Shown in pieces: positions 16,542 through 25,922 of a stretch of 64,000 nucleotides of DNA (its first letter is position 1; every line of letters begins with the position of its first letter). The position numbers and the translations under genes are program-made. This DNA is from a bacterium. GTDB lineage: Bacteria; Cyanobacteriota; Vampirovibrionia; Gastranaerophilales; Gastranaerophilaceae. Where the stretch lies: the NCBI GenBank assembly GCA_017403285.1, contig JAFQOI010000101.1, positions 45,294 through 109,293 of the forward strand, read 5' to 3'. The notes under the pieces were generated by a model. It searched no databases. It was not told where the DNA came from and saw only the letters and a program-made list of their open reading frames with translations.

Positions 16542-16573
16542 AAATCATGGAAACATGCATGGTTACATGATTT
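16542..16573. repeat. 32-nt palindrome upstream of the Xer recombinase gene
   Basis: The two 16-nt halves, AAATCATGGAAACATG and CATGGTTACATGATTT, are inverted copies with only two mismatched pairs and no loop. It has no T-run, so it does not look like a terminator. It lies in the 244-nt divergent region between yggS and the recombinase gene, about 93 nt before the recombinase start. A dimeric repressor operator is the simplest reading; a recombination site is possible but unsupported. Confidence 0.6.
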
Positions 16574-16665
16574 CAAACAAGTTAATTTTTCTTAATAAAC
16601 CACGATTGTAGTAGTCTTTTCTTGATTTTTTCTTAAAATTTTTTTACAATTCAAAAGGTGGGGTT

Positions 16666-17568
16666 ATGAACGAGAATTCAAAACGATATCTTCAAGAGTT
16701 TAAATTATATATTGAAATTGAAAAGAATTTTTCAAAACATACCGTAACGGCTTATTCTTCCGATATTTTAAGTTTTCTTGTTTGGTTGAATGAAAAAAAC
16801 ATTGAAGAAGTTAATTATGCAAATATAAAAGAGTATTTGTTGTATATTAAGCAGTTTAATTATTCTAAAACGACGACTGCGCGAAAAATAGCTTCTTTGA
16901 GAACGTTCTATAGATTTTTATATAGAGAAAAAATAATTGAAACAAATCCTGCGTTGGGAGTTCATTCTCCTAAAAAGGGGAAAAGTTTGCCTGAATTTTT
17001 GACAGAGAATGAAATAGAGCAGGTTTTAAATAATATAAAAATGGAAAGTCCTGCTGGGTATAGAAATAGAACAATATTGGAGCTTTTATATGCAACGGGG
17101 ATGCGTATTTCCGAATTAAGCAATTTGAATTTTGAAAATTTAAATTTAGAAGAAAATGAAATAAAGGTTTTTGGGAAAGGTTCAAAAGAAAGAATCGTAC
17201 TTGTTTCAGAGAGAGCAAAAAAATACTTAGAATCTTATATTAAAACTGCTAGATATTTAATTTTTAAATCTGAAGAAAATAGTCCCAAATCCCCTGTTTT
17301 TATAAATAAGACAGGATATAGATTACAGCCGCAAAGTGTAAGATTGGCAATAAAGGACGTTATGGAAAGGATAGAGTTACCAAAACATGTAACTCCACAC
17401 GTTTTCAGGCATAGTTTTGCAACTAAATTATTAGAAAATGGCGCTGACTTAAGAGTTGTTCAAGAATTATTGGGACATAGCAGCATCAGTAATACTCAAA
17501 TATACACACACGTTTCAGCAGAAAGATTGCGCCAATCCTATAATATTGCACATCCTCGTGCTAATTAA
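16666..17568 (+). CDS. xerC: Tyrosine recombinase XerC/XerD
   Basis: Resolves chromosome dimers at dif. An N-terminal SAM-like core-binding domain (about 1-100) precedes the catalytic domain with Arg147 in TGMRISEL, the Lys in F-G-K-G-S-K-E-R, HVFRHSFATKLLENG near 245 (His, Arg), LGHSS near 269 and the nucleophile Tyr in IYTHVS near 280. Length (300) is that of chromosomal Xer proteins. I cannot say whether it is XerC or XerD, or a single-Xer system. A GGTGGGG ribosome site precedes the ATG. Confidence 0.88.
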   Translation: MNENSKRYLQEFKLYIEIEKNFSKHTVTAYSSDILSFLVWLNEKNIEEVNYANIKEYLLYIKQFNYSKTTTARKIASLRTFYRFLYREKIIETNPALGVHSPKKGKSLPEFLTENEIEQVLNNIKMESPAGYRNRTILELLYATGMRISELSNLNFENLNLEENEIKVFGKGSKERIVLVSERAKKYLESYIKTARYLIFKSEENSPKSPVFINKTGYRLQPQSVRLAIKDVMERIELPKHVTPHVFRHSFATKLLENGADLRVVQELLGHSSISNTQIYTHVSAERLRQSYNIAHPRAN

Positions 17569-17601
17569 TATAATATTTTTAGTAATAAAAAGGAATTAAA
17601 A

Positions 17602-18648
17602 ATGGGTGATTTTATAACAATTGGTAGTGCTACGTTAGATGCTTTTATTGAGACAGATTCTGCAAACATTGTTTCAGTGTGTACAAATAATGCAAAAAAA
17701 GAGTTTATGGCGTATCCTTATGGAGCAAAATTAGAAATAGAGAAATTTGATTTTAAAACAGGCGGTGGGGCATTGAATACTGCGGCTAATTTTGCAAGTT
17801 TAGGTTTTGATACTTCTACTATTGTTAAAATTGGTGATAATGTGCAAGGTGACAATATTATAAAGGTCTTAAAATCATTGAACGTTGATTTATCTAATGT
17901 TGTTAGATCAAAAGAATATCAAACGGGTTTTTCAATAATATTGATAAGTTTTCAAGGGGATAGAACCGTTCTTGCTCACAGGGGTGCGAATGCTCACATA
18001 GAACTTGAAGATATTAATTTTGATGCAATTAAAAATTCTAAATGGCTTTATTTGGCACCTTTAAATGGCTCATCAACAAAAATTTTAGATAAAATTGCAG
18101 AATATGCTGAAAATAATGATGTTAATATGGCTATTAATGTTGGAACAAGTAGTATTAAACAAGGAAAAGAGCACCTTTATAACGTATTAAAAACAGCAGA
18201 AGTTGTAATAATGAATAGAGATGAAGCAACTTTACTTACTGATATTAATGTCAGACCTGATACAAAGGAAGAAAAATTCTCAGAAGAAATAATTCATCCT
18301 GATATAAAAAAAATGTTAAAGGAAATATTTCCAAAAGAAAATAAAATTTCCATTATAACAGATGGCAAACATGGTGCTTATGCATACGATGGTGAAAAAT
18401 TCTATCAATGTGATGAATTTCCTGCAAATGTTATTTCTACTTTAGGGGCAGGTGATGCATTTGCATCAACATTTGTTGCGACGCTTGAAAAAACAAAATG
18501 GGACATTGAGAAATCTTTGATGTATGCTTCTGTTAATGCAGCATCAATTGTTGAACATTTTGGTGCTCAAGATGGATTTTTAACGTTTGATGAAATTGAA
18601 GAACGTTTGAAAAAACATCCAGAGTTCAAGGTCAAAATAGTAAAGTAA
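17602..18648 (+). CDS. PfkB-family carbohydrate kinase
   Basis: Ribokinase-like fold: the GGGALNTAANFASLG motif near residue 55 binds the sugar, and T-L-G-A-G-D-A-F-A-S near 290 has the catalytic Asp and anion hole. A 348-residue length and an acidic insertion around 210-235 make it longer than ribokinase. The substrate could be ribose, fructose, adenosine or another sugar; sequence alone does not settle it. It is 12 nt before trpB and probably in the same operon. Confidence 0.85.
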   Translation: MGDFITIGSATLDAFIETDSANIVSVCTNNAKKEFMAYPYGAKLEIEKFDFKTGGGALNTAANFASLGFDTSTIVKIGDNVQGDNIIKVLKSLNVDLSNVVRSKEYQTGFSIILISFQGDRTVLAHRGANAHIELEDINFDAIKNSKWLYLAPLNGSSTKILDKIAEYAENNDVNMAINVGTSSIKQGKEHLYNVLKTAEVVIMNRDEATLLTDINVRPDTKEEKFSEEIIHPDIKKMLKEIFPKENKISIITDGKHGAYAYDGEKFYQCDEFPANVISTLGAGDAFASTFVATLEKTKWDIEKSLMYASVNAASIVEHFGAQDGFLTFDEIEERLKKHPEFKVKIVK

Positions 18649-18660
18649 AAGGAACGGACT

Positions 18661-19845
18661 ATGACTAATACTAAATTTGGACAATTCGGTGGACAGTACA
18701 TCCCCGAGGTTCTTATGAATGAAATAGTTAATCTTGAAAAAGCTTACGAATATTATAAAAAAGATGAAAAATTCAATAAAGAATTAGATGAATTATCAAA
18801 GAAATATGCTGGTCGCCCATCTTTATTATATTTTGCAAAAAATATGACAGAAGATTTAGGTGGAGCAAAGATATATTTAAAACGTGAGGATTTAAATCAT
18901 ACTGGTTCTCATAAAATAAATAATGTTTTAGGGCAGGCTCTTTTAGCAAAATATATGGGAAAGAAAAGGATAATTGCAGAAACAGGTGCAGGACAACATG
19001 GTGTTGCGACAGCGACGGCGGCTGCTTTGCTTGGGCTTGAATGTGAAATATTTATGGGTTTAGAAGATACTGTAAGACAAGCATTAAATGTATACAGAAT
19101 GGAATTGTTAGGCGCAAAAGTTCACGCTGTAACCTTTGGTACCCAAACACTTAAGGATGCTGTAAATGAAGCAATGGCAGAGTGGGTAAGAAGAACAGAT
19201 GACACATTATATGTTCTTGGTTCAGTTATGGGACCACATCCATTTCCAACAATAGTTAGAGATTTTCAAAGTATTATAAGCAAAGAGGCAAGAGAGCAAA
19301 TTCTTGAAGAAACAGGAAAGTTGCCAAGTGTTGTCATGGCTTGTGTTGGTGGTGGTAGTAATGCAATGGGAATGTTTTATCATTTTATAAATGATAAAGA
19401 TGTAAAATTAATTGGTTGTGAAGCGGCAGGTCATGGTATCAACACAGAAAAACACGCGGCAACTATAACAAAGGGTAGTGTTGGTATTTTTCATGGGATG
19501 AAATCAATATTCTGCCAAGATAAGCACGGACAAATTGCTCCTGTTTATTCTATATCCGCAGGGTTAGATTATCCTGGTATTGGACCAGAACACGCATATT
19601 TACACTCTATTGGTAGAGCGCAATATGTCTCTGTGACAGATGTGGAAGCAGTTGAAGCGTTTGAATATTTGTCAAAAACAGAAGGTATTATTCCTGCTAT
19701 AGAGAGTGCTCATGCTGTTGCTTATGCAAAAAAAATAGCACCAACAATGAGAAAAGATGAAATAATGATTATATGTTTATCTGGCAGAGGGGATAAAGAT
19801 GTTGCGGCTATTGCTAAATACAGAGGAAGGATTGTAAATGAATAA
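18661..19845 (+). CDS. trpB: Tryptophan synthase beta chain
   Basis: Condenses indole and serine to tryptophan with PLP. The 394-residue protein has the PLP lysine K85 in [11 protein letters not shown], the E-T-G-A-G-Q-H-G substrate loop near 105, the GGGSNAMG phosphate loop near 229 and S-G-R-G-D-K-D at the C terminus. It is the TrpB1 type that pairs with TrpA. It overlaps trpA by 8 nt. Confidence 0.97.
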   Translation: MTNTKFGQFGGQYIPEVLMNEIVNLEKAYEYYKKDEKFNKELDELSKKYAGRPSLLYFAKNMTEDLGGAKIYLKREDLNHTGSHKINNVLGQALLAKYMGKKRIIAETGAGQHGVATATAAALLGLECEIFMGLEDTVRQALNVYRMELLGAKVHAVTFGTQTLKDAVNEAMAEWVRRTDDTLYVLGSVMGPHPFPTIVRDFQSIISKEAREQILEETGKLPSVVMACVGGGSNAMGMFYHFINDKDVKLIGCEAAGHGINTEKHAATITKGSVGIFHGMKSIFCQDKHGQIAPVYSISAGLDYPGIGPEHAYLHSIGRAQYVSVTDVEAVEAFEYLSKTEGIIPAIESAHAVAYAKKIAPTMRKDEIMIICLSGRGDKDVAAIAKYRGRIVNE

Positions 19846-20599
19846 TTTAATTGATAAGAACTCACTAATTGCCTTTATAATGGCCGGTGATCCTGATTTG
19901 GAAACAACAAAAAATTGCATTCTTTCTATGGAAAAAGCTGGTGCTGATTTGATAGAGTTAGGAATTCCTTTTTCTGATCCTATTGCTGAAAGTAGTGTAA
20001 TACAGAGTGCAAATCTTCGTGCATTAAAATCTGAAACTTATTTAAGTAAAATTTTTGAAGTTATTAAAGAGATAAGGGCAGTAAGTAATATCCCAATAAT
20101 TTTTCATTCTTATGTAAATCCGATATTTAATTACGGATATGAGCAATTTTTTGAAAAATGCAAAGAGACAAAAGTTTCAGGAATAGTTAGCCCTGATTTG
20201 CCATTAGAAGAAAAAAATGAAATAAAAGAATATGCTGATAAAAATGGTATAAACATTATATCTATTGTTGTTCCAGCACCAAAAGAAAGAATTGAAAGAA
20301 TAGCAAAAGAAGCGACTGGCTTTATATATTTTATTCCGTCAATTAGTTCAACTGGCGTGCTTGGGGATGATGCGAATGAACTTAATTTAATTGTTGAAAC
20401 AATAAAAAATGTAACCGACACTCCAGTGGCTGTTGGTTTTGGCATTAATACTCCTGCTCAAGCAGAATATTTTTCAAAGAAAGCAGATGGAATAATTCTA
20501 GGAAATGGTGTTGTGAAGATAATTGAAAAGAACGGCAAGTTATCAGCGGAACCTGTTTACAATTATGTAAAAGAAATGAAAACTGCGATAATAAAATAA
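19838..20599 (+). CDS. trpA: Tryptophan synthase alpha chain
   Basis: Cleaves indole-3-glycerol phosphate to indole for TrpB. FIMAGDPD at residue 13 and [11 protein letters not shown] carry catalytic Glu40. The second catalytic acid, normally Asp in A-D-G-P, is Glu51 here (A-E-S-S-V-I-Q), and the following Gly-Pro are both Ser. The C-terminal V-G-F-G-I-N-T and I-L-G-N-G-V phosphate loops are conserved. Length is 253. No trpEDCF genes are nearby, so the pathway is split. Confidence 0.95.
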   Translation: MNNLIDKNSLIAFIMAGDPDLETTKNCILSMEKAGADLIELGIPFSDPIAESSVIQSANLRALKSETYLSKIFEVIKEIRAVSNIPIIFHSYVNPIFNYGYEQFFEKCKETKVSGIVSPDLPLEEKNEIKEYADKNGINIISIVVPAPKERIERIAKEATGFIYFIPSISSTGVLGDDANELNLIVETIKNVTDTPVAVGFGINTPAQAEYFSKKADGIILGNGVVKIIEKNGKLSAEPVYNYVKEMKTAIIK

Positions 20600-21609
20600 T
20601 GTTTAAATCTTATCGATGTGAAAAATTGAATAAAACTTTGCACTTTTTGCCAGACAAAATAAAGTTTTGTTGTAGTTGCGCAGAAGGGCCTGGGGTTGTT
20701 ATAACGGATTTTTCTAATATTGATAAAGAGGAAATAATTAAAGAAAAAAAACGCATACAAAAATTGTTAAAAAGAGGGATTATTCCTAGTGTTTGCAAAG
20801 GGTGTGTAGATTATAAAGAAATTCCTTTAAAAGAAAGAGTTTTAAATTTATTTTCACCTCAAAAAGATGATTTTTTAGTCAAACATATTATTGTAGACCA
20901 CTTTAAACAGTGTGATTGCAAATGTATTTATTGCTCGCAAGAACACATCTACCAGACAAAAAAACAGCAATATGAGGTACTGCCTCTCGTAAAACAATTA
21001 TATGCCTCTAAAATGATTGATTCTTACGGATTAAAGGCTGAATTTCAAGGTGGAAGTATTTCTTTGTTAAAAGAATTTGATGCTTTAATGGAAGAGTTTT
21101 ATAATCATGGTTGTATTGATTTTGTTGTTTTGATGAATGCAATAAAATATATGCCAATATTAGAGAAAATAGGTTGTAACGAAAAAAGTCATATAGGTAT
21201 TTCTCTTGATTGCGGATGTAGAGAGACTTTTCAAAAAATAAAAGGTCTTGATTTGTTTGATGAAACAATTGAAAATATTAAAAAATTAAGAGCAAATTCT
21301 AACGTTCATATTGAGTTGAAATATATAATAATACAAGGAATAAACGACAATATAGAAGAATTGGAAAAGTTTCTTTTCGTTGCTAGAAATATTGGTGGCA
21401 TTGAACCAATATCTCTAGAGATAGATTATAGAAATACTATTTTGTCTCAGTTTGAATTTAAAATTCCTGCGCATTATTATGAAATGTTTGATTTCGCAGA
21501 ACAATTTTGCAAAAAACACAATATTTTGTTTTGCAAAACACCTCATACGTCAAATTTGTTGAAAAATGGTATATATAAGCCGATTGATTGCAGTGATAAA
21601 TCTCAATAA
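20599..21609 (+). CDS. Radical SAM protein with N-terminal SPASM-like cysteine cluster (paralog 1)
   Basis: The radical SAM motif C105-x3-C109-x2-C112 starts a core with FQGGSISLL near 149 and an S-L-D-C-G-C-R-E-T-F segment near 204. Before the core are C7, C24, C25, C27 and a C66-K-G-C69 pair; the spacing C-x6-L-x-F-x2-D-x-I-x2-C looks like a SPASM auxiliary-cluster domain placed N-terminally. The ATG shares a base with the trpA stop, so it is coupled to tryptophan synthase. Two paralogs lie at 47.3 and 48.4 kb. Substrate unknown. It belongs broadly with peptide- and protein-modifying radical SAM enzymes. Confidence 0.8.
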   Translation: MFKSYRCEKLNKTLHFLPDKIKFCCSCAEGPGVVITDFSNIDKEEIIKEKKRIQKLLKRGIIPSVCKGCVDYKEIPLKERVLNLFSPQKDDFLVKHIIVDHFKQCDCKCIYCSQEHIYQTKKQQYEVLPLVKQLYASKMIDSYGLKAEFQGGSISLLKEFDALMEEFYNHGCIDFVVLMNAIKYMPILEKIGCNEKSHIGISLDCGCRETFQKIKGLDLFDETIENIKKLRANSNVHIELKYIIIQGINDNIEELEKFLFVARNIGGIEPISLEIDYRNTILSQFEFKIPAHYYEMFDFAEQFCKKHNILFCKTPHTSNLLKNGIYKPIDCSDKSQ

Positions 21610-21626
21610 AAGGATTAAAAGAAATC

Positions 21627-21655
21627 TTGATTAAAGACCTTGTTTTAAATAATAT
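21627..21655 (+). promoter_or_regulatory. Promoter of tpiA
   Basis: TTGATT (21627-21632) and TAATAT (21650-21655) are 17 nt apart; the start codon is about 30 nt beyond the expected transcription start. A GAAGG ribosome site precedes the ATG. Confidence 0.5.
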
Positions 21656-21691
21656 TAATTATGTTAGTTACAAAAAGAAAGAAGGTAAATC

Positions 21692-22468
21692 ATGTCAAGA
21701 AGACCAGTAATTGCAGGAAACTGGAAAATGCATAACTTACAACAAGAAGCTATGGATTTGACAAATGGCATTATGCAAGAATTAAGAAGTGAAGATAAAG
21801 CAGCACTCCCTGAAGTTGTCATTGCTCCTACATTTACAGCATTGTATGCTGCAAATAAAGCTTTAACAGATTGTGGTTGTGGCAAAGTAAAATTGGCAGC
21901 ACAAAATTGCTATTTTGAAACTAAAGGTGCATTCACTGGTGAATGTTCTGTTGAAATGTTAAAAGACGCTGGTTGTGAATATATCATTATTGGTCACTCC
22001 GAAAGAAGAGAATATTTCGGTGAAACTGATGAAATGGTTAATAAAAAAGCAAAAGCAATTCTTGCTAATGGTTTAATCCCAATTATTTGTTGTGGTGAAT
22101 CTTTAGAACAAAGAGAAGCCGGTGTTACTGATTATCATATCGCTTCACAAATTACAAAAGCATTAAGAGAATTATCAGCAGAAGATGTTACTAAATCAAT
22201 TATCGCTTATGAACCGATTTGGGCTATAGGAACAGGTAAAACTTGTGATTCTATTGAAGCAAATAGAGTAATCGCTATGATTAGAAATGTTGTAAAAGGT
22301 TTATATGATGCTAATACATCAGATGCCATCAGAATACTATATGGTGGTAGTGTAAAACCTAGCACAATTAAAGAACAAATGGCTCAATCTGATATAGATG
22401 GTGCTTTGGTTGGTGGCGCAAGTTTAACTGCTGACAGTTTTGCTCAAATAGTTAAAGGTGCTATGTAA
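21692..22468 (+). CDS. tpiA: Triosephosphate isomerase
   Basis: Interconverts dihydroxyacetone phosphate and glyceraldehyde 3-phosphate in glycolysis. Substrate Lys12 is in GNWKMHN, catalytic His is in IIGHSERREYFGE near 96, catalytic Glu in AYEPIWAIGTGK near 170, and the GGSVKP phosphate loop near 215. Length (258) is standard. It has its own promoter and terminator and appears monocistronic. Confidence 0.97.
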   Translation: MSRRPVIAGNWKMHNLQQEAMDLTNGIMQELRSEDKAALPEVVIAPTFTALYAANKALTDCGCGKVKLAAQNCYFETKGAFTGECSVEMLKDAGCEYIIIGHSERREYFGETDEMVNKKAKAILANGLIPIICCGESLEQREAGVTDYHIASQITKALRELSAEDVTKSIIAYEPIWAIGTGKTCDSIEANRVIAMIRNVVKGLYDANTSDAIRILYGGSVKPSTIKEQMAQSDIDGALVGGASLTADSFAQIVKGAM

Positions 22469-22475
22469 TACTTAT

Positions 22476-22503
22476 AAAGAGAAGCTCTTTTGGGCTTCTC
22501 TTT
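22476..22503 (+). terminator. Terminator after tpiA
   Basis: Stem AAAGAGAAGC / GCTTCTCTTT (22476-22485 with 22494-22503), 8-nt loop, followed by a T. Confidence 0.8.
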
Positions 22504-22525
22504 TATTGTATTTATAGGATAATTT

Positions 22526-23248
22526 ATGCGACAGAAAATAGGATTTACTCTTTCTGAAGTTTTAATTACATTGGTTGTAATTGGGGTAATTGCGGCAATC
22601 GCTGTTCCTCTTATTTATGCAAATTATCAAAAAAAAGTTTACGTTGTTCAGTTGAAAAAAAGTTATAAAACAGTTGTAAGTGGTTTTAGAAGTTTAATGG
22701 CAAAAGAAGGTGTTTTGCGTATATCAGAAACTTCATTGTGGCAAAATAAAGATGATGAAGGAGCACTTCAATCGGAAATGGCGCAAGCATTTATTATTTT
22801 GAAACAATATGGAGTGGGAAAAGCAGGAGGCGATGATGCTGTTAATTATAAATGTTTGAACATGAATTCAATAAATGGTTCTATTCATAATTGGAGTCCA
22901 ACTTTTTTGAATGATGGAAGCATATTGTATTATTCTTTTAAAAATGATCCATATTATCCTCAATATCGACCAGATGAAAATAAACCTGCAGATTTAGGTA
23001 ATATTTGGATTGATGTTAATGGTATAAAGCCTCCGAATAAAATAGGTAGAGATTTGTTTCAATTTGTTTTATATGATGATGGTTCTTTACATGGGATGGC
23101 TAGTAGATATTACTGGAAATGGGACCAAGGTCGACATTTTTGGAAAACTAGTACTAATAGTCAATTTAATTGTTCAACAAAAGCCTCAAGTTGTGGTGTT
23201 GGATGTGCTGGTCGTATCATGGAAGAAAACTGGGAAATGAGATATTAA
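22526..23248 (+). CDS. Type IV pilin-like / pseudopilin protein
   Basis: A class III signal peptide MRQKIG is followed by the FTLSEVLITLVVIGVIAAIA helix, with Gly6 before the cleavage site and Glu at mature position 5 (Glu11), so PilD-type processing and methylation are expected. The rest (about 210 residues) is a soluble domain with four closely spaced cysteines near the C terminus (CSTKASSCGVGC). It could be a minor pilin or a type II secretion-like pseudopilin. No other pilus genes are nearby; orphan prepilin genes are known to be scattered in this lineage. Confidence 0.85.
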   Translation: MRQKIGFTLSEVLITLVVIGVIAAIAVPLIYANYQKKVYVVQLKKSYKTVVSGFRSLMAKEGVLRISETSLWQNKDDEGALQSEMAQAFIILKQYGVGKAGGDDAVNYKCLNMNSINGSIHNWSPTFLNDGSILYYSFKNDPYYPQYRPDENKPADLGNIWIDVNGIKPPNKIGRDLFQFVLYDDGSLHGMASRYYWKWDQGRHFWKTSTNSQFNCSTKASSCGVGCAGRIMEENWEMRY

Positions 23249-23252
23249 TTTT

Positions 23253-24380
23253 TTAATATGAAATTTTTCCCATAACTACAGGCATATTTGCCCCAGTGCA
23301 TAATGGTTCATTGTTTGGATTTTTATTTACAGTGTAATATCCAAGATATGCAAATGCTATGCATTCTTTAAGTTTGTTTGGGATATTAAAATCTTCGTGC
23401 GTTTTTATTGTTACTTGAGGTAAATACTCTTTCAAATATTTTATAATTGCAAGATTATATGCTCCACCACCACCAAGAACAACTTCTTCTATTTTTGTTT
23501 TTGGGAAAATAAAGTTTTTATATGAATCGGAAATCGTGCGTGCTGTAAGGTTTGTAATCGTTGCGATAATATCATATTTATTGTTAGGTGCTGATTTTAA
23601 TTTTTCTTCTGCATAATTATTGTTGAATAATTCTCTACCTGTTGATTTTGGTGGTGTAAGTTTATAATATGGCTCATTTAATAATTCATTTAACCATATT
23701 TTATTAACTTTTCCTTTTAATGCAGTACTGCCATTTTTGTCAAAAGGTTGATTGAATAACTTTTGCATATAATAATCAATGAGCATATTCCCCGATGCAT
23801 TATCAAAGGCGAAAGTATCGCAGTCTTTTGATAAAACAGTTACATTTGAAATTCCACCAATATTTTGAATAAGCCTATTTTTATCTAGCCCAAATAAAAT
23901 TTTGTCAGCAAATGGTACCAAAGGAGCACCTTGTCCATTTGCTGCAATATCTTTTGGACGATAATCCCCAATCGTCATTATTCCTGTTTTGTGTGAAATG
24001 ACTGATATATCACCTATTTGCAGTGTTGCTCTTGTTCTTATATCCCCAAATTTCTTTTCTTCTGGGATATGCCAGATTGTTTGTCCGTGTGTGGATATAA
24101 AATCAATATCGCTTTTCCTATAATTTGATTTTTTAATTAACATATTTGCTGTTTTTGCAAATAATTCACCTACAACGAAATTCATTAAACAAACATCGGC
24201 AACATTGCCATTGTTATTGGCTAAATTTAGTAATTTTTGTTTGATTTCAGCGGGATATTCATAAGAATAATTATCAATTACTTCAAAAGAATTATTCTCA
24301 TATATTTTTATAAGACAAGCATCTATTGCATCAAGTGATGTTCCAGACATCATTGATATTATTGTTTTATAGTTTTTCAT
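23253..24380 (-). CDS. anmK: Anhydro-N-acetylmuramic acid kinase
   Basis: Phosphorylates and opens 1,6-anhydroMurNAc from cell-wall recycling to give MurNAc-6-P. The ATP-binding MSGTSLDAID motif is at residues 11-20, STHGQTIWH near 103, FDNASGNMLIDY near 197 (catalytic Asp region) and LGGGGAYN near 307. A GTG six codons upstream is possible, but the ATG at 24380 matches the family N terminus better. A TATAAT sits so close upstream that the transcript may be nearly leaderless. It converges with the pseudopilin gene at a 4-nt gap. Confidence 0.92.
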   Translation of the reverse strand: MKNYKTIISMMSGTSLDAIDACLIKIYENNSFEVIDNYSYEYPAEIKQKLLNLANNNGNVADVCLMNFVVGELFAKTANMLIKKSNYRKSDIDFISTHGQTIWHIPEEKKFGDIRTRATLQIGDISVISHKTGIMTIGDYRPKDIAANGQGAPLVPFADKILFGLDKNRLIQNIGGISNVTVLSKDCDTFAFDNASGNMLIDYYMQKLFNQPFDKNGSTALKGKVNKIWLNELLNEPYYKLTPPKSTGRELFNNNYAEEKLKSAPNNKYDIIATITNLTARTISDSYKNFIFPKTKIEEVVLGGGGAYNLAIIKYLKEYLPQVTIKTHEDFNIPNKLKECIAFAYLGYYTVNKNPNNEPLCTGANMPVVMGKISY

Positions 24381-24386
24381 ATAAAA

Positions 24387-24392
24387 ATTATA
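24387..24392 (-). promoter_or_regulatory. -10 element of anmK
   Basis: TATAAT on the minus strand ends 7 nt before the anmK ATG, so the predicted transcript start coincides with the start codon. The -35 is poor, so the call is weak. Confidence 0.35.
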
Positions 24393-24428
24393 CGTCACGA
24401 AATCAAATTAAGAAAAGAATTTAACAAT

Positions 24429-24457
24429 TTCAATATTTAAATAATTTATTGTATAAT
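24429..24457 (+). promoter_or_regulatory. Promoter of manC
   Basis: TATAAT (24452-24457) with a weak TTCAAT (24429-24434) 17 nt upstream. An AGGAGA ribosome site then precedes the manC ATG. Confidence 0.5.
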
Positions 24458-24474
24458 TTAACACAGGAGACGTT

Positions 24475-25917
24475 ATGACGGAATTATACAGTGTAATATT
24501 GGCTGGTGGTTTGGGTAGTAGATTATGGCCTTTGTCAAGGCATATGCAACCGAAACAAATGTTTAAAACAGAAGATAATATCACTCTTTTTCAGCAAACA
24601 TTTTTGCGTATAGCAAGTGTTGTTGATGATAAGAGAATTATTACTGCGACAAATGTCAAACATTCTTCCGACATAAAAGAACAACTTAAAGTAATTCAAG
24701 AAAAATTCTGTAGAGGGCTTGAGTATAAAACTATATCAGAACCTGATATTAAAAATACTGCACCAGCACTTGCTTTGGCTGTAAAATACATAAAAGATAT
24801 CAAAAGTTTTTCTTCGAAATCACCTATAATTCTTGCTGTCCCCTCTGATCAAATTATTCCTGATAGAGAAGAACTTGCTTCTCTTTTAGAAAAAGGGATT
24901 GAGCTTGCAAAAGCAGGTTATATTGTTACTTTTTCATCAAAAGCTGATAGTGTTGATGATAAATTTGGATACATAAAAACAAGAAAAAATGCTAAGGTTT
25001 CAGAAATACAACCTGACGCACTTAAAGTTAGTGAATTTATTGAAAAACCTGATAAGAAAACGGCAAAAGAAAACTTAAAGGGACAGTGTTTTGTTAATTC
25101 TGGTATGTATATGTTTAGCGCAGATACATTCTTTGCAGAATTACAAAAACATGCGAAAAATATTTATGACTTAATAAAAAAAGAAAAGGTTTCGACTGAA
25201 ATGCCCTCGGTTCCTTTGTCTGTATATGAAAAAATGCCTATGATTTCAATTGATAAAGCAGTTATGGAACATAGTAAGAAACTCGTAACTATTCCAATGA
25301 ATATTGTTTGGACTGATATTGGTTCTTGGGATGCAATATATAACACTAGTAAAAAAGATGATAGAGGTAATTATATAGAGGGTAATGTTTTAGATATAGA
25401 CTCTCAAGACTCTTTAATTTATTCAACATCCAAACTTGTTGCTACATTGGGACTGAAGGATACAATTGTAGTTGAAACAGAAGATGCACTCCTTGTTTGT
25501 GATAGAAAAAAACCAGAAGGGGTCAAGAAAATATACGAAAAATTAAATGCGAAAAATGCAGAAACAAAAGAAACTCACAAAACAGTTTATCGTCCTTGGG
25601 GTTATTATACTGTCTTAGAGTCTGGAGATGGCTTCCTTACAAAATGTATTGCCGTTAATCCAAATGCAAAATTAAGTTTGCAAAAACATTTTCATAGAAG
25701 TGAACATTGGATTGTTCTTGATGGTGTTGCAACTGTTGTAAAGGATAATGAGGTTTATACTTTGGCTGCTGGAGAAAGTATAGATATTGCTGTTGAAGAA
25801 GTGCATTCATTGCAAAATTTTGGCAATGAACAATTAAAGGTGCTTGAAGTGCAACAAGGCGATATTTTAGATGAAAATGACATTGTTAGATTGCAAGACA
25901 TTTATGGAAGAGTTTAA
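24475..25917 (+). CDS. manC: Mannose-1-phosphate guanylyltransferase / mannose-6-phosphate isomerase
   Basis: Bifunctional enzyme supplying GDP-mannose for surface polysaccharides. The N-terminal nucleotidyltransferase (about 1-350) has AGGLGSRLWPLSR near residue 10 and VSEFIEKPD near 182. The C-terminal cupin (about 365-480) has R-P-W-G-Y-Y-T-V-L and the metal-site KHFHRSEHWIVLDG motif. Length (480) is that of type II PMI proteins. It starts a manC-dxr-aroQ run with gaps of 5 and 11 nt. Confidence 0.95.
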   Translation: MTELYSVILAGGLGSRLWPLSRHMQPKQMFKTEDNITLFQQTFLRIASVVDDKRIITATNVKHSSDIKEQLKVIQEKFCRGLEYKTISEPDIKNTAPALALAVKYIKDIKSFSSKSPIILAVPSDQIIPDREELASLLEKGIELAKAGYIVTFSSKADSVDDKFGYIKTRKNAKVSEIQPDALKVSEFIEKPDKKTAKENLKGQCFVNSGMYMFSADTFFAELQKHAKNIYDLIKKEKVSTEMPSVPLSVYEKMPMISIDKAVMEHSKKLVTIPMNIVWTDIGSWDAIYNTSKKDDRGNYIEGNVLDIDSQDSLIYSTSKLVATLGLKDTIVVETEDALLVCDRKKPEGVKKIYEKLNAKNAETKETHKTVYRPWGYYTVLESGDGFLTKCIAVNPNAKLSLQKHFHRSEHWIVLDGVATVVKDNEVYTLAAGESIDIAVEEVHSLQNFGNEQLKVLEVQQGDILDENDIVRLQDIYGRV

Positions 25918-25922
25918 TCTTT

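Noticed and set aside
16542..16573. Reading the palindrome as a dif site
   Set aside because: It does not resemble the 28-nt dif core with a 6-nt central spacer, and it has no asymmetric Xer arms that I can see.
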